Assembly: GCA_029863175.1 (NCBI GenBank)
Contig: JAOTVX010000015.1
Location: 1-64,000 of the forward strand
Length of the DNA: 64,000 nt
Direction of reading: 5' to 3'
Source: Betaproteobacteria bacterium
GTDB taxonomy: Bacteria; Pseudomonadota; Gammaproteobacteria; Burkholderiales; SG8-41
Shown here: positions 15,508 to 23,805 of the stretch, piece after piece
How positions within the stretch are numbered: position 1 is the first letter of the stretch
Layout: the number at the start of each line of letters is the position of its first letter
Position numbers and translations under genes: made by a program
Notes under the pieces: generated by a model
Databases searched by the model: none
Seen by the model: only the letters and a program-made list of their open reading frames with translations
What the model was told of the DNA's origin: nothing

Positions 15508-16023
15508 CCGTTCTCATACTACAATCGACTGACGGCGCGGCAACAGCTCATCTACCGCAAGAGCGACGCGATCGAATCGGTGAACCTGCCGCACGCCGCG
15601 CCGCTCGTGTCGGCGACCGTGCAGATCGCGCGAGCCCTTTCGGCGGCGGACCGTCTGGCGACGCAGGCCGCCTGTCAGGCATTGGTGGACGCGCTCACCT
15701 CACGACTCGGCGTGCCGGCAGTCTGCGTCTGGGTGCTCGCGAAGCGGCCGGAACTGCGGGACGGCGAGCTGCACGGTCTCTACGAGCCTGCGGAGCGCGG
15801 AACGCCAGTTCGCATCTCGGTATGGATGCGAACTGCCCGACGCAAACAGGTGGTCGCGTTCCGGACGTTTCTACGAACGCTGTTGCACGAGTTCTGCCAC
15901 CACCTCGACTATGAGTGCTACAAGCTTCACGACTCGTTTCACACGGAGGGCTTCTACAAGCGCGAGTCGAGCCTCCTCAAGCAGCTCCTGCCCCTTGACA
16001 GACTCGTGAGCGGTGACCCGTGA
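15505..16023 (+). CDS. putative zinc metallopeptidase (HEFCH motif)
   Basis: A 172-residue soluble protein. The motif LLHEFCHHLDYE near residue 128 is a zincin H-E-x-x-H signature inside an amphipathic helix, and TEGFYKRESSLLKQLL near the end could supply the third ligand (Glu). No signal peptide is seen. The last residues, VSGDP and the stop, are encoded by a heptad repeat tract, so the native C-terminus may have been replaced. It lies 30 bases after pcm. The family is usually annotated as hypothetical; activity is inferred from the motif only. Confidence 0.7.
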   Translation: MPFSYYNRLTARQQLIYRKSDAIESVNLPHAAPLVSATVQIARALSAADRLATQAACQALVDALTSRLGVPAVCVWVLAKRPELRDGELHGLYEPAERGTPVRISVWMRTARRKQVVAFRTFLRTLLHEFCHHLDYECYKLHDSFHTEGFYKRESSLLKQLLPLDRLVSGDP

Positions 16024-16074
16024 CCCGTGACGGGTCACAAGCGGCTCTCATTGCTCATTACTCATTACCCATCA
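16006..16074. repeat. converging heptad element
   Basis: The left arm (16006-16038) has GTGAGCG, GTGACCC twice, GTGACGG and a partial unit. The right arm (16047-16074) has CTCATTG, CTCATTA twice and CCCATCA. The left arm codes for the last four residues and stop of the upstream metallopeptidase. The cyclase gene starts 20 bases after the right arm. Confidence 0.75.
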
Positions 16075-16094
16075 GGGCCGTATAATCGGCTTCC

Positions 16095-17009
16095 GTGTCA
16101 AGACATACCCGGACATTGGCGGTGCTGTTCGCCGACATCACCGACAGCACCAGCCTCTACCAGAAACTCGGCGACGTCGCGGCGCGCAATATCGTCAACG
16201 CCTGCCTGGGCGCGATGAGTGGCGTGCTGTTGCGCCATGAGGGCCGGCTGGTCAAAACGATCGGTGACGAGGTCATGTGTGTATTCCCGAGCGCCGACCT
16301 CGCCGTGCTGGCGGCGAGCGAAATGCAGTCCCTGGTCGCATCGACCAAGCCGGGCAACTACCCGGTCAAAATCCATATCGGGCTTCACTTCGGATCCGTG
16401 CTGGTTGATGAGGGCGACGTCTTCGGCGACACCGTCAACGTCGCCGCCTATCTCACTGCGGTAGCAACGGCCGAGCAGATCCTGACCACGGCATCAACAG
16501 AGCAGTGCCTTTCGGCAGCCCTCAGGTCACTGGTAAGGCCGATTTTTCACACCGTGCTGAAGGGCAGCGACGAGGAGTCAACCGTGTACCAGGTGCTGTG
16601 GCGTACCGATAACCTGGAGCTCACCGACGTTAACCTGCATTCGAGCAAGACGATTCCCGGCGACACGGGAAGCCTGCTGCTGACCCTGGATGAGGAGCGC
16701 GTGCGGGTGGATCAATGGCGCCCTGGCATCGTCATAGGGCGCTCGCAGGAGTGCGACCTTGTGGTGACCGACCGGTTTGCCTCGCGCGAGCACCTGTCGA
16801 TCAAGCTGGTTCGTACGCATTTCTACCTTTTCGATCACAGCATCAATGGGTCGTTCGTGTCGCTCGAGAGCGGAGAGGAAGTGCACGTGCTGCGCCGCGA
16901 AATGCCGCTCGATGGCACGGGACAGATCTGCGTCGGGCGCAGCCGCGGCGAGCGCCCGGGCAAGCTGATTACGTTTGCGCGCGACCGGCGCTCGATGTTC
17001 AGAATCTAA
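16095..17009 (+). CDS. class III nucleotide cyclase with FHA domain
   Basis: A 304-residue cytosolic protein starting at GTG. Residues ~5-130 are a class III cyclase domain: first metal Asp in FADITDS (14), K54 and D58 in KTIGDEVM, D108 at the base-selecting position, and N115. The transition-state Arg expected four residues after N115 is Tyr119 (VNVAAY). Residues ~200-290 form an FHA phosphothreonine-binding domain with GRS (215-217), SREH (230-233) and NGS (251-253). The Lys/Asp pair predicts ATP as substrate, but the missing Arg suggests weak or no activity, so it may act mainly as a sensor. Confidence 0.85.
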   Translation: MSRHTRTLAVLFADITDSTSLYQKLGDVAARNIVNACLGAMSGVLLRHEGRLVKTIGDEVMCVFPSADLAVLAASEMQSLVASTKPGNYPVKIHIGLHFGSVLVDEGDVFGDTVNVAAYLTAVATAEQILTTASTEQCLSAALRSLVRPIFHTVLKGSDEESTVYQVLWRTDNLELTDVNLHSSKTIPGDTGSLLLTLDEERVRVDQWRPGIVIGRSQECDLVVTDRFASREHLSIKLVRTHFYLFDHSINGSFVSLESGEEVHVLRREMPLDGTGQICVGRSRGERPGKLITFARDRRSMFRI

Positions 17010-17060
17010 CCGTGTGTCTCCAGTCGGCCTGAAAAAACCCGCGCGCTCAGAAAGATCATT

Positions 17061-17149
17061 AACCACGGAATCACACGGAATTACACGGACGAAGATCTGA
17101 AGCGGAAGGTGCGGTTACGTGGAACAATAATTTCCGTGTGCTTCCGTGG
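17061..17149. repeat. inverted pair of 10-bp-period CACGGAA repeats
   Basis: The left arm, 17061-17090, has three 10-bp units with the core CACGGA. The right arm, 17128-17149, is the reverse complement of 17063-17083 apart from one mismatch and one extra base. The centre is ~45 bases. It fills the gap between the convergent cyclase and DUF1932 genes and could form a long hairpin, but without a T-run. Confidence 0.8.
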
Positions 17150-17190
17150 CCGTGTTGTTTTTGAAATAAGTTTTGGCGAATGGCGGCGGG

Positions 17191-18075
17191 TCAGTCCAAT
17201 CCCTCGGCCAACTCGCGCGTCACCTCCAGCCCGTTGCGCGCGGCCTTGCGCGCCTGTTCCGGACTTTCCTTGCCGAGCGGTTTTGCGGCGACATACTCGT
17301 ACATGTCGGTCGCCCCTTCGAAGATGCGCCGGGTCATGCCGAGCTCGCCGAAGGTCTTGGCAATTTCCTGCATTTCCGGAACCCAGCGATAGGCTTTGGG
17401 TGGCATGATCGCAATGTTTCTCAGTTGCCACTCGAAAACGTCGTTGCGGCTCTCGCGCAATTCCTTTTCCAGCGCTTGCTCGACCCCGAGCTTTCGTGCG
17501 GCCACGAGCAGTTCAATTGCCAGGGCGGTCGTGCCCTTGGTCATGGCGGCGTAGCACATCTTGGTCCCGGAAGCATCGCCGACCCGCTCGGACAGCACGC
17601 GAACCAGCAGGTTGGGATGCTGAATTTGATCGAACAGGGTGGCGTGCGGACCGGAGACGTAAAGGCGCGGGCGGTCTTTCTCGCCACGCGGGGGCGGACC
17701 AATGATGCCCCCGTCTATGAACATGCCGCCGGCCGCGCTTATGACGCCATCCATATCGCGCGCTGTCTGCGGTGAGACGGCATTCAGATCCGCGTACGCA
17801 ATCTTCCGCCCGGATGCCTTAATAGCGGCCCCGGCGTCGCGGGCGACAGAGAGGGCTTCACCGGGATTGAGGACCGAGATGATCATGTCGCACGTTGCCA
17901 CCAACTTTTCGAGCGAGCCGCAGTCGGTAAGTCCCGCCTCGCGCGCGAGCCGCTGTGTGCGCTCGCTGCGCCCCGCCAGGGCGGTATAGACCTCCAGCCC
18001 GCTTTCCTTAAGGCGCGTAGCGATTGCCTGCCCCATGTCGCCAGGGCTCACCACGCCAATCTTCCCGAGTTGCAT
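17191..18075 (-). CDS. NAD(P)-dependent oxidoreductase with DUF1932 domain
   Basis: A 294-residue member of the 6-phosphogluconate/hydroxyisobutyrate dehydrogenase superfamily. The N-terminal Rossmann motif is GVVSPGDMGQAIA, where a proline replaces the usual second Gly region. The C-terminal part, with KMCYAAMTKGTTALAIELL, is the DUF1932 domain that replaces the usual HIBADH helical domain. The catalytic Lys would be in that motif. The substrate is unknown. It stands alone, divergent from the MFS pair, with a 110-base gap. Confidence 0.85.
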   Translation of the reverse strand: MQLGKIGVVSPGDMGQAIATRLKESGLEVYTALAGRSERTQRLAREAGLTDCGSLEKLVATCDMIISVLNPGEALSVARDAGAAIKASGRKIAYADLNAVSPQTARDMDGVISAAGGMFIDGGIIGPPPRGEKDRPRLYVSGPHATLFDQIQHPNLLVRVLSERVGDASGTKMCYAAMTKGTTALAIELLVAARKLGVEQALEKELRESRNDVFEWQLRNIAIMPPKAYRWVPEMQEIAKTFGELGMTRRIFEGATDMYEYVAAKPLGKESPEQARKAARNGLEVTRELAEGLD

Positions 18076-18187
18076 GCGTCTGCTCCTTTCGCTGCGGCTC
18101 CGGCTGCCCAGAATGTGGGGACGTTCCGGATCGATAAGATAGAATACGCCGTTTTGCTCTGGCCCGCGCCACGATACTGCGACCCGA

Positions 18188-19330
18188 ATGGCAGTTTATC
18201 TTATCCTGTTTCTCGCGCTGCTCAATTTCACCGCGTTCATGGGTTGTCGCGTTCTGATGTCGTTGTTCGCGATCGAGCTGGGCGCGTCCACGGCGGCGAT
18301 CGGTGTGCTCATTTCTCTCTTCGCCTTGTTCCCGTTCCTGCTCTCGGTTTACGCGGGCAAGCTCATCGACCGCTTCGGCAGCCACCTTCCCGCGCAGCTG
18401 GGAACGGCGACGTCGGCTCTGGCCTTTTCAATCCCATGGCTTTTCCCCTCGCTGCCGGCGCTCTATCTCTCGGCCGCGGTTATCGGGCTTTCGTTTGTCT
18501 TTATCAGCCTCGCGATCCAGAACCTCTCGGCGACAGCGCGTGACCCCGACGTGCGCGCGCGCAACGTGAGCCTCGTGAGCCTCGGGTTCGCGCTGTCGGG
18601 CTTGTTCGGACCGCTGCTGACGGGTTACGTCATCGACCATCACGGGCACGTGTTTGCCTACTTCCTGCTGACCGTGCTCGCCATCGCGGCAACCATCGGG
18701 TGGTTGGCTAGCCGGCGTTTCGTCGCTGACTCGCATGCGCGGGGCGCGGCCGCAGCGCCGACCGATATGCGCGAGCTGCTCAAGCTTCCGCATCTGCGTC
18801 GCACAGTCGTCGTAAGCGGCCTGGTGGTGGCAGGAGTCGATCTTTACAACTTTTACATGCCGATCTACGGGCACTCGGTCGGCCTTTCGGCGACCATGAT
18901 CGGTGTTGTCTTTAGCGCGAACTCGCTGGCGGTTCTGATCGTGCGCGTGCTGCTCCCGTGGCTCACGCGGCGCCTCGGTGAAGATCGCGTCATGAGCTAT
19001 TCCATGTACCTCGCCGGAGCGGCGTTCCTGCTGATACCGATGTTCAAGGAGGTGCCTGCGCTGATGCTGCTCGCGTTCATGCTCGGTCTGGGGCTGGGCT
19101 GTGGCCAACCGCTGTCGATGCTCATGACCTACAACCGCGCGCCGGCGGGGCGCTCCGGCGAGGCGTTTGGTGTGCGATTCGCGGTGGTGAACTTCACGCA
19201 TATGGCGATTCCGCTTGCCTTCGGCACGCTCGGATCAGCGCTTGGCGTCATTGCGGTGTTCTTCTCGAACGCCGCGTTGATGTTCGGCGGCGGCTTTGTC
19301 AATGCCCGGGGAGCCAGGGCCAGGGGCTGA
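18188..19330 (+). CDS. MFS transporter, first of a tandem pair
   Basis: A 380-residue major facilitator superfamily permease with about 12 hydrophobic segments. The loop 2-3 motif is seen as GKLIDRFGSHLPAQ near residue 58. It starts at once with a membrane segment (MAVYLILFLALLN). Its stop is one base before the start of a clear paralogue: both share the opening AxYLILL, YAGK-S/L-DR-G near 55, a mid segment PIYGHS-GLSA and a late YNRAP-GRSGEA-G motif. The cargo is unknown. The pair is more likely a tandem duplication than a split gene, since each is full length. Confidence 0.88.
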   Translation: MAVYLILFLALLNFTAFMGCRVLMSLFAIELGASTAAIGVLISLFALFPFLLSVYAGKLIDRFGSHLPAQLGTATSALAFSIPWLFPSLPALYLSAAVIGLSFVFISLAIQNLSATARDPDVRARNVSLVSLGFALSGLFGPLLTGYVIDHHGHVFAYFLLTVLAIAATIGWLASRRFVADSHARGAAAAPTDMRELLKLPHLRRTVVVSGLVVAGVDLYNFYMPIYGHSVGLSATMIGVVFSANSLAVLIVRVLLPWLTRRLGEDRVMSYSMYLAGAAFLLIPMFKEVPALMLLAFMLGLGLGCGQPLSMLMTYNRAPAGRSGEAFGVRFAVVNFTHMAIPLAFGTLGSALGVIAVFFSNAALMFGGGFVNARGARARG

Positions 19331-19331
19331 C

Positions 19332-20504
19332 ATGGCGTTCTATCTCATCCTCCTGGTCACGCTGCTCAATCACATCAGCTTCAAGGGCAGCAAGATTCTG
19401 ATCACTCTGTTTGCGATCGACCTCGGGGCGACACCGATGACGATCGGAGTGCTGTTCGCGATGTATTCGGTCTTCCCGGTGTTTCTGTCCGTTTACGCCG
19501 GCAAGGTGTCCGACCGTCTCGGTTTCCGTCTGCCCATGATTTTTGGCTCCATAGGGCTGCTGTGCGGGCTGCTCCTGCCGTACTTCGTGCCCAATGTCAC
19601 CGCGCTGTTCTTTTCGGCGACGCTGATCGGGATGTGTTACATCTTCTACATCGTTTCCGTGCAGCACCTCATCGGCTCGATCGGGGAAGGGGTCGCCCGC
19701 ACGCGAAATTACAGCATCTTCAGCGTCTTCATCGGGTTGACTACGCTACTCGGGCCGACCACCGCCGGCTTTGCGATCGACGGCGTGGGACATCGCTCGA
19801 CGTATCTGCTGCTTTCCGTGTTTCCGCTGGTTCCAATCGTCGTATTGATGTTCCTCAGGCGTTATCTCCCGCAACCCAAGCACCACGACGAACCGCGGAC
19901 CGGCCATCGCGTGATCGATCTGCTGAGCAACGTGCCGCTGAGGCGGGTACTGGTGACGGCGGGGATTCTTGAGACGGGAAACGAGCTGGTCAACTTTCTG
20001 CTTCCGATCTACGGGCATTCGATCGGGCTGTCGGCCTCGCAGATCGGTCTGGTCATTGGTGCTTTCGCTTCTGCGCTGCTCCTGGTCCGAGCGCTCATGC
20101 CGGCGCTCGTGAGGCGCTGGAGTGAGGAGAGGGTACTGAGCGGCTCGATGCTGCTCGCCGGCTTCACCTGCCTCGCGTTTCCGTTCGTCGAGACCTTCAC
20201 GTTGCTGCTCGCTGTCTCGTTCGTGATGGGGTTGGGGCTGGGTTGCGGCGCTCCGCTTTCCCTGGTGCTCGCCTACAATCGCGCACCAGTCGGCCGATCG
20301 GGCGAGGCGATGGGATTGCGGCAGACCGTCAACAAGGGCACCGAAGTGCTGGTGCCCGTCATATTCGGGACCCTCAGCACGGCGCTGGGCATGTTGCCGG
20401 TGTTCTGGCTCGATGCGCTGATGCTGAGCATCGGCGGCTGGCTCATGCACCGCGAAGCGGGTGCGGCGGGGAAGCACGCACCGGCCAAGACCAGGGTGCG
20501 CTAG
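19332..20504 (+). CDS. MFS transporter, second of a tandem pair
   Basis: A 390-residue 12-segment permease, paralogous to the preceding gene. ATG 19332 is chosen over 19296 because it gives the same N-terminus as the paralogue (MAFYLILLVTLLN) and avoids a 35-base overlap. The shared late motif YNRAPVGRSGEAMG and the mid-protein PIYGHSIGLSASQIG are kept. The two genes are separated by one base, so they are translated from one message. They could form a heteromer or handle related solutes; this is inference. It converges on the thiamine-diphosphate enzyme gene with an 8-base gap. Confidence 0.88.
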   Translation: MAFYLILLVTLLNHISFKGSKILITLFAIDLGATPMTIGVLFAMYSVFPVFLSVYAGKVSDRLGFRLPMIFGSIGLLCGLLLPYFVPNVTALFFSATLIGMCYIFYIVSVQHLIGSIGEGVARTRNYSIFSVFIGLTTLLGPTTAGFAIDGVGHRSTYLLLSVFPLVPIVVLMFLRRYLPQPKHHDEPRTGHRVIDLLSNVPLRRVLVTAGILETGNELVNFLLPIYGHSIGLSASQIGLVIGAFASALLLVRALMPALVRRWSEERVLSGSMLLAGFTCLAFPFVETFTLLLAVSFVMGLGLGCGAPLSLVLAYNRAPVGRSGEAMGLRQTVNKGTEVLVPVIFGTLSTALGMLPVFWLDALMLSIGGWLMHREAGAAGKHAPAKTRVR

Positions 20505-20512
20505 AGCGAGAC

Positions 20513-22270
20513 CTACTCCGCGTCGTAGCCCGGCAGCACCCGCGCATCGATCACGCAGACCCCGCCCGCGCCTACTGCCTCTATGCCTTTCTCAAGCGCA
20601 GGTTGCACCTCGGCGGGGTGCGTTACGGGACCAATGCCGGTCGCGCCCTGCGCGCGCGCGATTGCTGCGATATCCACATCAGGGTTGCCGATGCGCTGGC
20701 CGATCCAGCGGTTCTCCACCGGCCGGTGGCGCGTGCGCGCCACACGCTCCTGGTGCATCTCATCGTTGAAGAACGAGCCGTTGTTGCAGATGATCAGAAG
20801 GCATGGGATCTCGTAGTGGACGGCGGTCCACACGGCGGTGTTTCCCATCAGGAAATCACCGTCGCCGAGCAGGCCGATCGGAAGCCGGCCGCTTCCTTTC
20901 AGCGCCAGTGCCGCGCCAACGCTGATTCCCGGACCCGAGCCCAAACCGCCACCGCCGTCATAGCCGATGTAGTCGAGCGGATGCCGGAAGTGCGTGTAGG
21001 CGCCATGCCAGCCCAGCGGAAACCGCGTGAAACACACATCGATGCCTTTGATCACGGCGTTGAGCGCATCGGCAACGCCGCGCAGTGTAACGGCGTCCGT
21101 TGCCGCTGCGGGCGGCTTCGCGGGCGCAACCGAAGGAACGGCCGCGGTTCGCGCCTTCACGGCCTCCAGCAGCAGGGGCACCGCCGTGTCGGCCTCGCAC
21201 ATCAGGTAAAAGTCCACGGGCGGCAGGCCCTGGTAATCCATGCTCCAGCCCCGATGCGAGTGCGCGTCGCACGAGACCTGAATAACTTTGGCGGTCACGG
21301 GCTTGTCTCCGAAGGCCTGCTTGAGCGTGCCGCCGAGATCGAGCCAGTCGAGCGAAAGAATGACATCAGCTTCGGCGACGAGCTTCTGGGCCTCAGACGA
21401 CAGGCGCACGAATGGCGGCGTAACATGCAGGCGATGGTCGGTTGGGAAAGCCGCTGCGACCTTGAGGTTGGTGAGCACGGGCGAGCTCAGCTTCTCCGCA
21501 AGTGCGATGCGTGCGTTCCACGCGTCGAGGCTGCGCGAGCTACGGCCTGCCAGCACGACCGGGTTTTTTGCGGCAGAAAGTATTTTCGCGGTGGCTACGA
21601 CGAGCTCTCTTGCAGGCTGCGCCGGCTCAGGCGCTCGGTAGCGGCTGACTTCCGGCGTGGGCGGCAGCGCGCTGATCTTGGCTTCCTGGACTGCGGAGTC
21701 GAGATTGACATATACCGGGCCGCGCGGTGCGGTCTGAGCGATCTGCGCGGCGCGCAGGATGGCTTCCATCGCAGCGGGGACGGAGCCTGGCTGGTTGTCC
21801 CATTTCGTGTAGTTGCGAATCATTCCGCCCTGATCGGAGCAGGTATGGATCCAGTCAATCCATGGGCGGCGCTTGGCGGCGTCCCAGGGGCCGGTAGCGC
21901 CGATGATCAACACCGGCGCTCGGTCGCACCAGCAGTTGAAGATCTGCATGGATGCATGCATGAGGCCGACGTTGGAGTGCAGCGCCGCCGCCATCATGCG
22001 TTCCGAGGCCTTCCAGTAACCGTGCGCAATGGACACTGCGTGCTCGTCATGGATCGTCAGCAGCATCTGGGGCGCGCGGTTGCCGAGGTAGTTGACGATG
22101 CTGTCGTGAAGTCCTCGATAGCTTGCGCCGGGGTTGAGCGCGACGTACTCGGTCTGCAAATCGCGCAGAACCCCGGCAATCGCGTCGCTGCCCCAGAACT
22201 CATCAGAGCGCTGGGCGGGCATCGGCGTGTCGTGGACGATGGAGCTCGGGGCGGTTTGCTTGTTGCTCAT
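20513..22270 (-). CDS. thiamine-diphosphate-dependent enzyme (acetolactate synthase-like)
   Basis: A 585-residue protein with the three-domain plan of the POX/AHAS family: N-terminal Pyr domain with IHDEHAVSIAHGYWKA (the catalytic Glu equivalent), a central domain (~215-370), and a C-terminal PP domain with GDGDFLMGNTAVWTAVHYEIP and NNGSFFND (metal and ThDP binding, GDG-x~25-NN). The N-terminal start is set at an internal ATG giving MSNKQTAP; an upstream TTG would add 25 unstructured residues. The unusual insert WCDRAPVLIIGATGPWDAAK suggests a decarboxylase or lyase acting on a 2-oxoacid rather than a true acetolactate synthase. No small regulatory subunit is nearby. Confidence 0.85.
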   Translation of the reverse strand: MSNKQTAPSSIVHDTPMPAQRSDEFWGSDAIAGVLRDLQTEYVALNPGASYRGLHDSIVNYLGNRAPQMLLTIHDEHAVSIAHGYWKASERMMAAALHSNVGLMHASMQIFNCWCDRAPVLIIGATGPWDAAKRRPWIDWIHTCSDQGGMIRNYTKWDNQPGSVPAAMEAILRAAQIAQTAPRGPVYVNLDSAVQEAKISALPPTPEVSRYRAPEPAQPARELVVATAKILSAAKNPVVLAGRSSRSLDAWNARIALAEKLSSPVLTNLKVAAAFPTDHRLHVTPPFVRLSSEAQKLVAEADVILSLDWLDLGGTLKQAFGDKPVTAKVIQVSCDAHSHRGWSMDYQGLPPVDFYLMCEADTAVPLLLEAVKARTAAVPSVAPAKPPAAATDAVTLRGVADALNAVIKGIDVCFTRFPLGWHGAYTHFRHPLDYIGYDGGGGLGSGPGISVGAALALKGSGRLPIGLLGDGDFLMGNTAVWTAVHYEIPCLLIICNNGSFFNDEMHQERVARTRHRPVENRWIGQRIGNPDVDIAAIARAQGATGIGPVTHPAEVQPALEKGIEAVGAGGVCVIDARVLPGYDAE

Positions 22271-22614
22271 GGGCGTTCGTCGTCCTTCTGCTTCGAATTG
22301 TCCGGAGTCGTCGCATCCGTTTGTTTCCCGGCCCGGGCGCCGCAACCACTTCGCGCGGGTCTCTTTGCCCGGGCGTCAGGGCGGCATGTTAGCGGATCAC
22401 GGCCGGTATCGCGAATCGGATATCGTGGAGCGCTCGGATTCAGGGGCTCGGGTCAGCTCGCGACGCCGCCCGACCATCATTCCAATGCTACTGTGCACGC
22501 GCCGCATGAGCTGGCGGTCCGAGAGCAGGAGAGACGCGAATTGCGTCCAGTCTGCGGCGTGCCCGCGTATTCCGGATGCTATGATAACGGCGTTTGTTCC
22601 GCGAGGGAGCGTCA
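22271..22614. other. 344-base divergent promoter region
   Basis: It separates the leftward thiamine-diphosphate enzyme from the rightward tartrate-dehydrogenase-like gene. A -10-like TATGAT lies at 22580-22585, 30 bases before the rightward start, without a convincing -35. No gene, repeat or operator was recognised in the rest. Confidence 0.4.
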
Positions 22615-23688
22615 ATGAAGCGTTTTGATATCGCGTTGATACCGGGCGATGGCATTGGCCGTGAAGTGGTGCCGGCTGGCCAGAAGATACTGGACGTCAC
22701 CGGCGAGGTGCACGGCGGATTCCAGTTCCGGTACAAATCTTATCCGTGGAGCTGCGCCTACTATCTCAAGCATGGCAGAATGATGCCCGATGACGGCTTG
22801 CAGCGCATCGGCGACTCAGATGCGATTTTTCTGGGCGCGGTCGGCTTTCCGGGGGTGGCGGATCATGTGTCGCTCTGGGGTTTGCTGATCCCGATCCGCC
22901 GCGGCTTCCAGCAGTACGCGTGCGTGCGTCCGGTAAAGCTGCTGCCGGGCGTGCGCTCTCCGCTCGCGGGCCGCGGGCCGGAAGACATTGATTTCATTGT
23001 CGTCCGCGAAAATAACGAAGGCGAGTATTCCAATATGGGCGGGCGCCTGCACACTGGCACGCCGCACGAGCTGGCGACGCAGTTGAATGTTTTCACGCGT
23101 CACGGTACCGAGCGCATCATCCGCTATGCATTCGAGCTCGCCCGGAAGAAACGCAAGAAGAAAGTGACCTCCGCGACCAAATCGAACGGCATCAACTTCA
23201 GCATGCCGTTCTGGGATGAGGTGTTCTGGCAGGTGGCGACGAAATATCCCGGCGTTGCGGCCGAGCAGATGCACATCGATGCGCTCGCGGCGCGCTTCGT
23301 GACCCATCCGCACAATTTCGGCGTGGTGGTGGGCAGCAATCTGTTCGGCGATATCCTCACCGATCTCGGCGCGGCCATCGCAGGGTCGATCGGGATTGGG
23401 GCATCGGCCAATCTCAATCCCGAAAAGCGTTACCCCTCCTGCTTCGAGCCGGTGCATGGCTCGGCGCCGGACATCGTCGGCAAGGGCATTGCCAATCCGC
23501 TGGGCCAGATCTGGAGCGGCGCGTTGATGCTCGAGCACCTTGGCTACACCGCTGCCCATGACGTGGTGCTGAAAGCCATGATTGCGGTGCTCAACGCCGG
23601 GATCAAGACGCCTGATCTCGGGGGAAGCGCGAAAACGACCGAGGTCACTCAGGCCGTCGTCAAAGAAATTCGCCGCCTCGCGAGCTGA
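22615..23688 (+). CDS. tartrate dehydrogenase family decarboxylating dehydrogenase
   Basis: A 357-residue enzyme of the IDH/IPMDH superfamily, tartrate dehydrogenase branch, oxidising D-malate or tartrate-type diacids with NAD. PGDGIGREVV is near residue 10, RENNEGEYSNMGGRLH near 128, SATKSNGINFSMPFWDEVF near 185 (intact K-x-N), GSNLFGDILTDLGAA near 239 and VHGSAPDIVGKGIANP near 280. The ATG at 22615 has GAGGGAG just upstream. It differs from the similar gene at 395-1477, whose K-x-N is changed. It may serve the same 2-oxoacid pathway as the divergent ThDP enzyme; this is inference. Confidence 0.9.
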   Translation: MKRFDIALIPGDGIGREVVPAGQKILDVTGEVHGGFQFRYKSYPWSCAYYLKHGRMMPDDGLQRIGDSDAIFLGAVGFPGVADHVSLWGLLIPIRRGFQQYACVRPVKLLPGVRSPLAGRGPEDIDFIVVRENNEGEYSNMGGRLHTGTPHELATQLNVFTRHGTERIIRYAFELARKKRKKKVTSATKSNGINFSMPFWDEVFWQVATKYPGVAAEQMHIDALAARFVTHPHNFGVVVGSNLFGDILTDLGAAIAGSIGIGASANLNPEKRYPSCFEPVHGSAPDIVGKGIANPLGQIWSGALMLEHLGYTAAHDVVLKAMIAVLNAGIKTPDLGGSAKTTEVTQAVVKEIRRLAS

Positions 23689-23805
23689 TTCTCCCGCGCT
23701 GGGAAACCCATGGCGCGCAGGTTGGTTGACCGGAGCTTGGGTGCGATGTTTGCCGGACAGACAGTGTGCGCAGGCATTCTCCGCAAGTCAGGGGTGGTGA
23801 GTCAC

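Noticed and set aside
20243..22618. A 791-codon plus-strand open frame opposite the thiamine-diphosphate enzyme
   Set aside because: It is the antisense shadow of a well-supported gene in GC-rich DNA; its translation is Arg/Gly/Ala-rich without any domain, and it overlaps the end of a real MFS gene.
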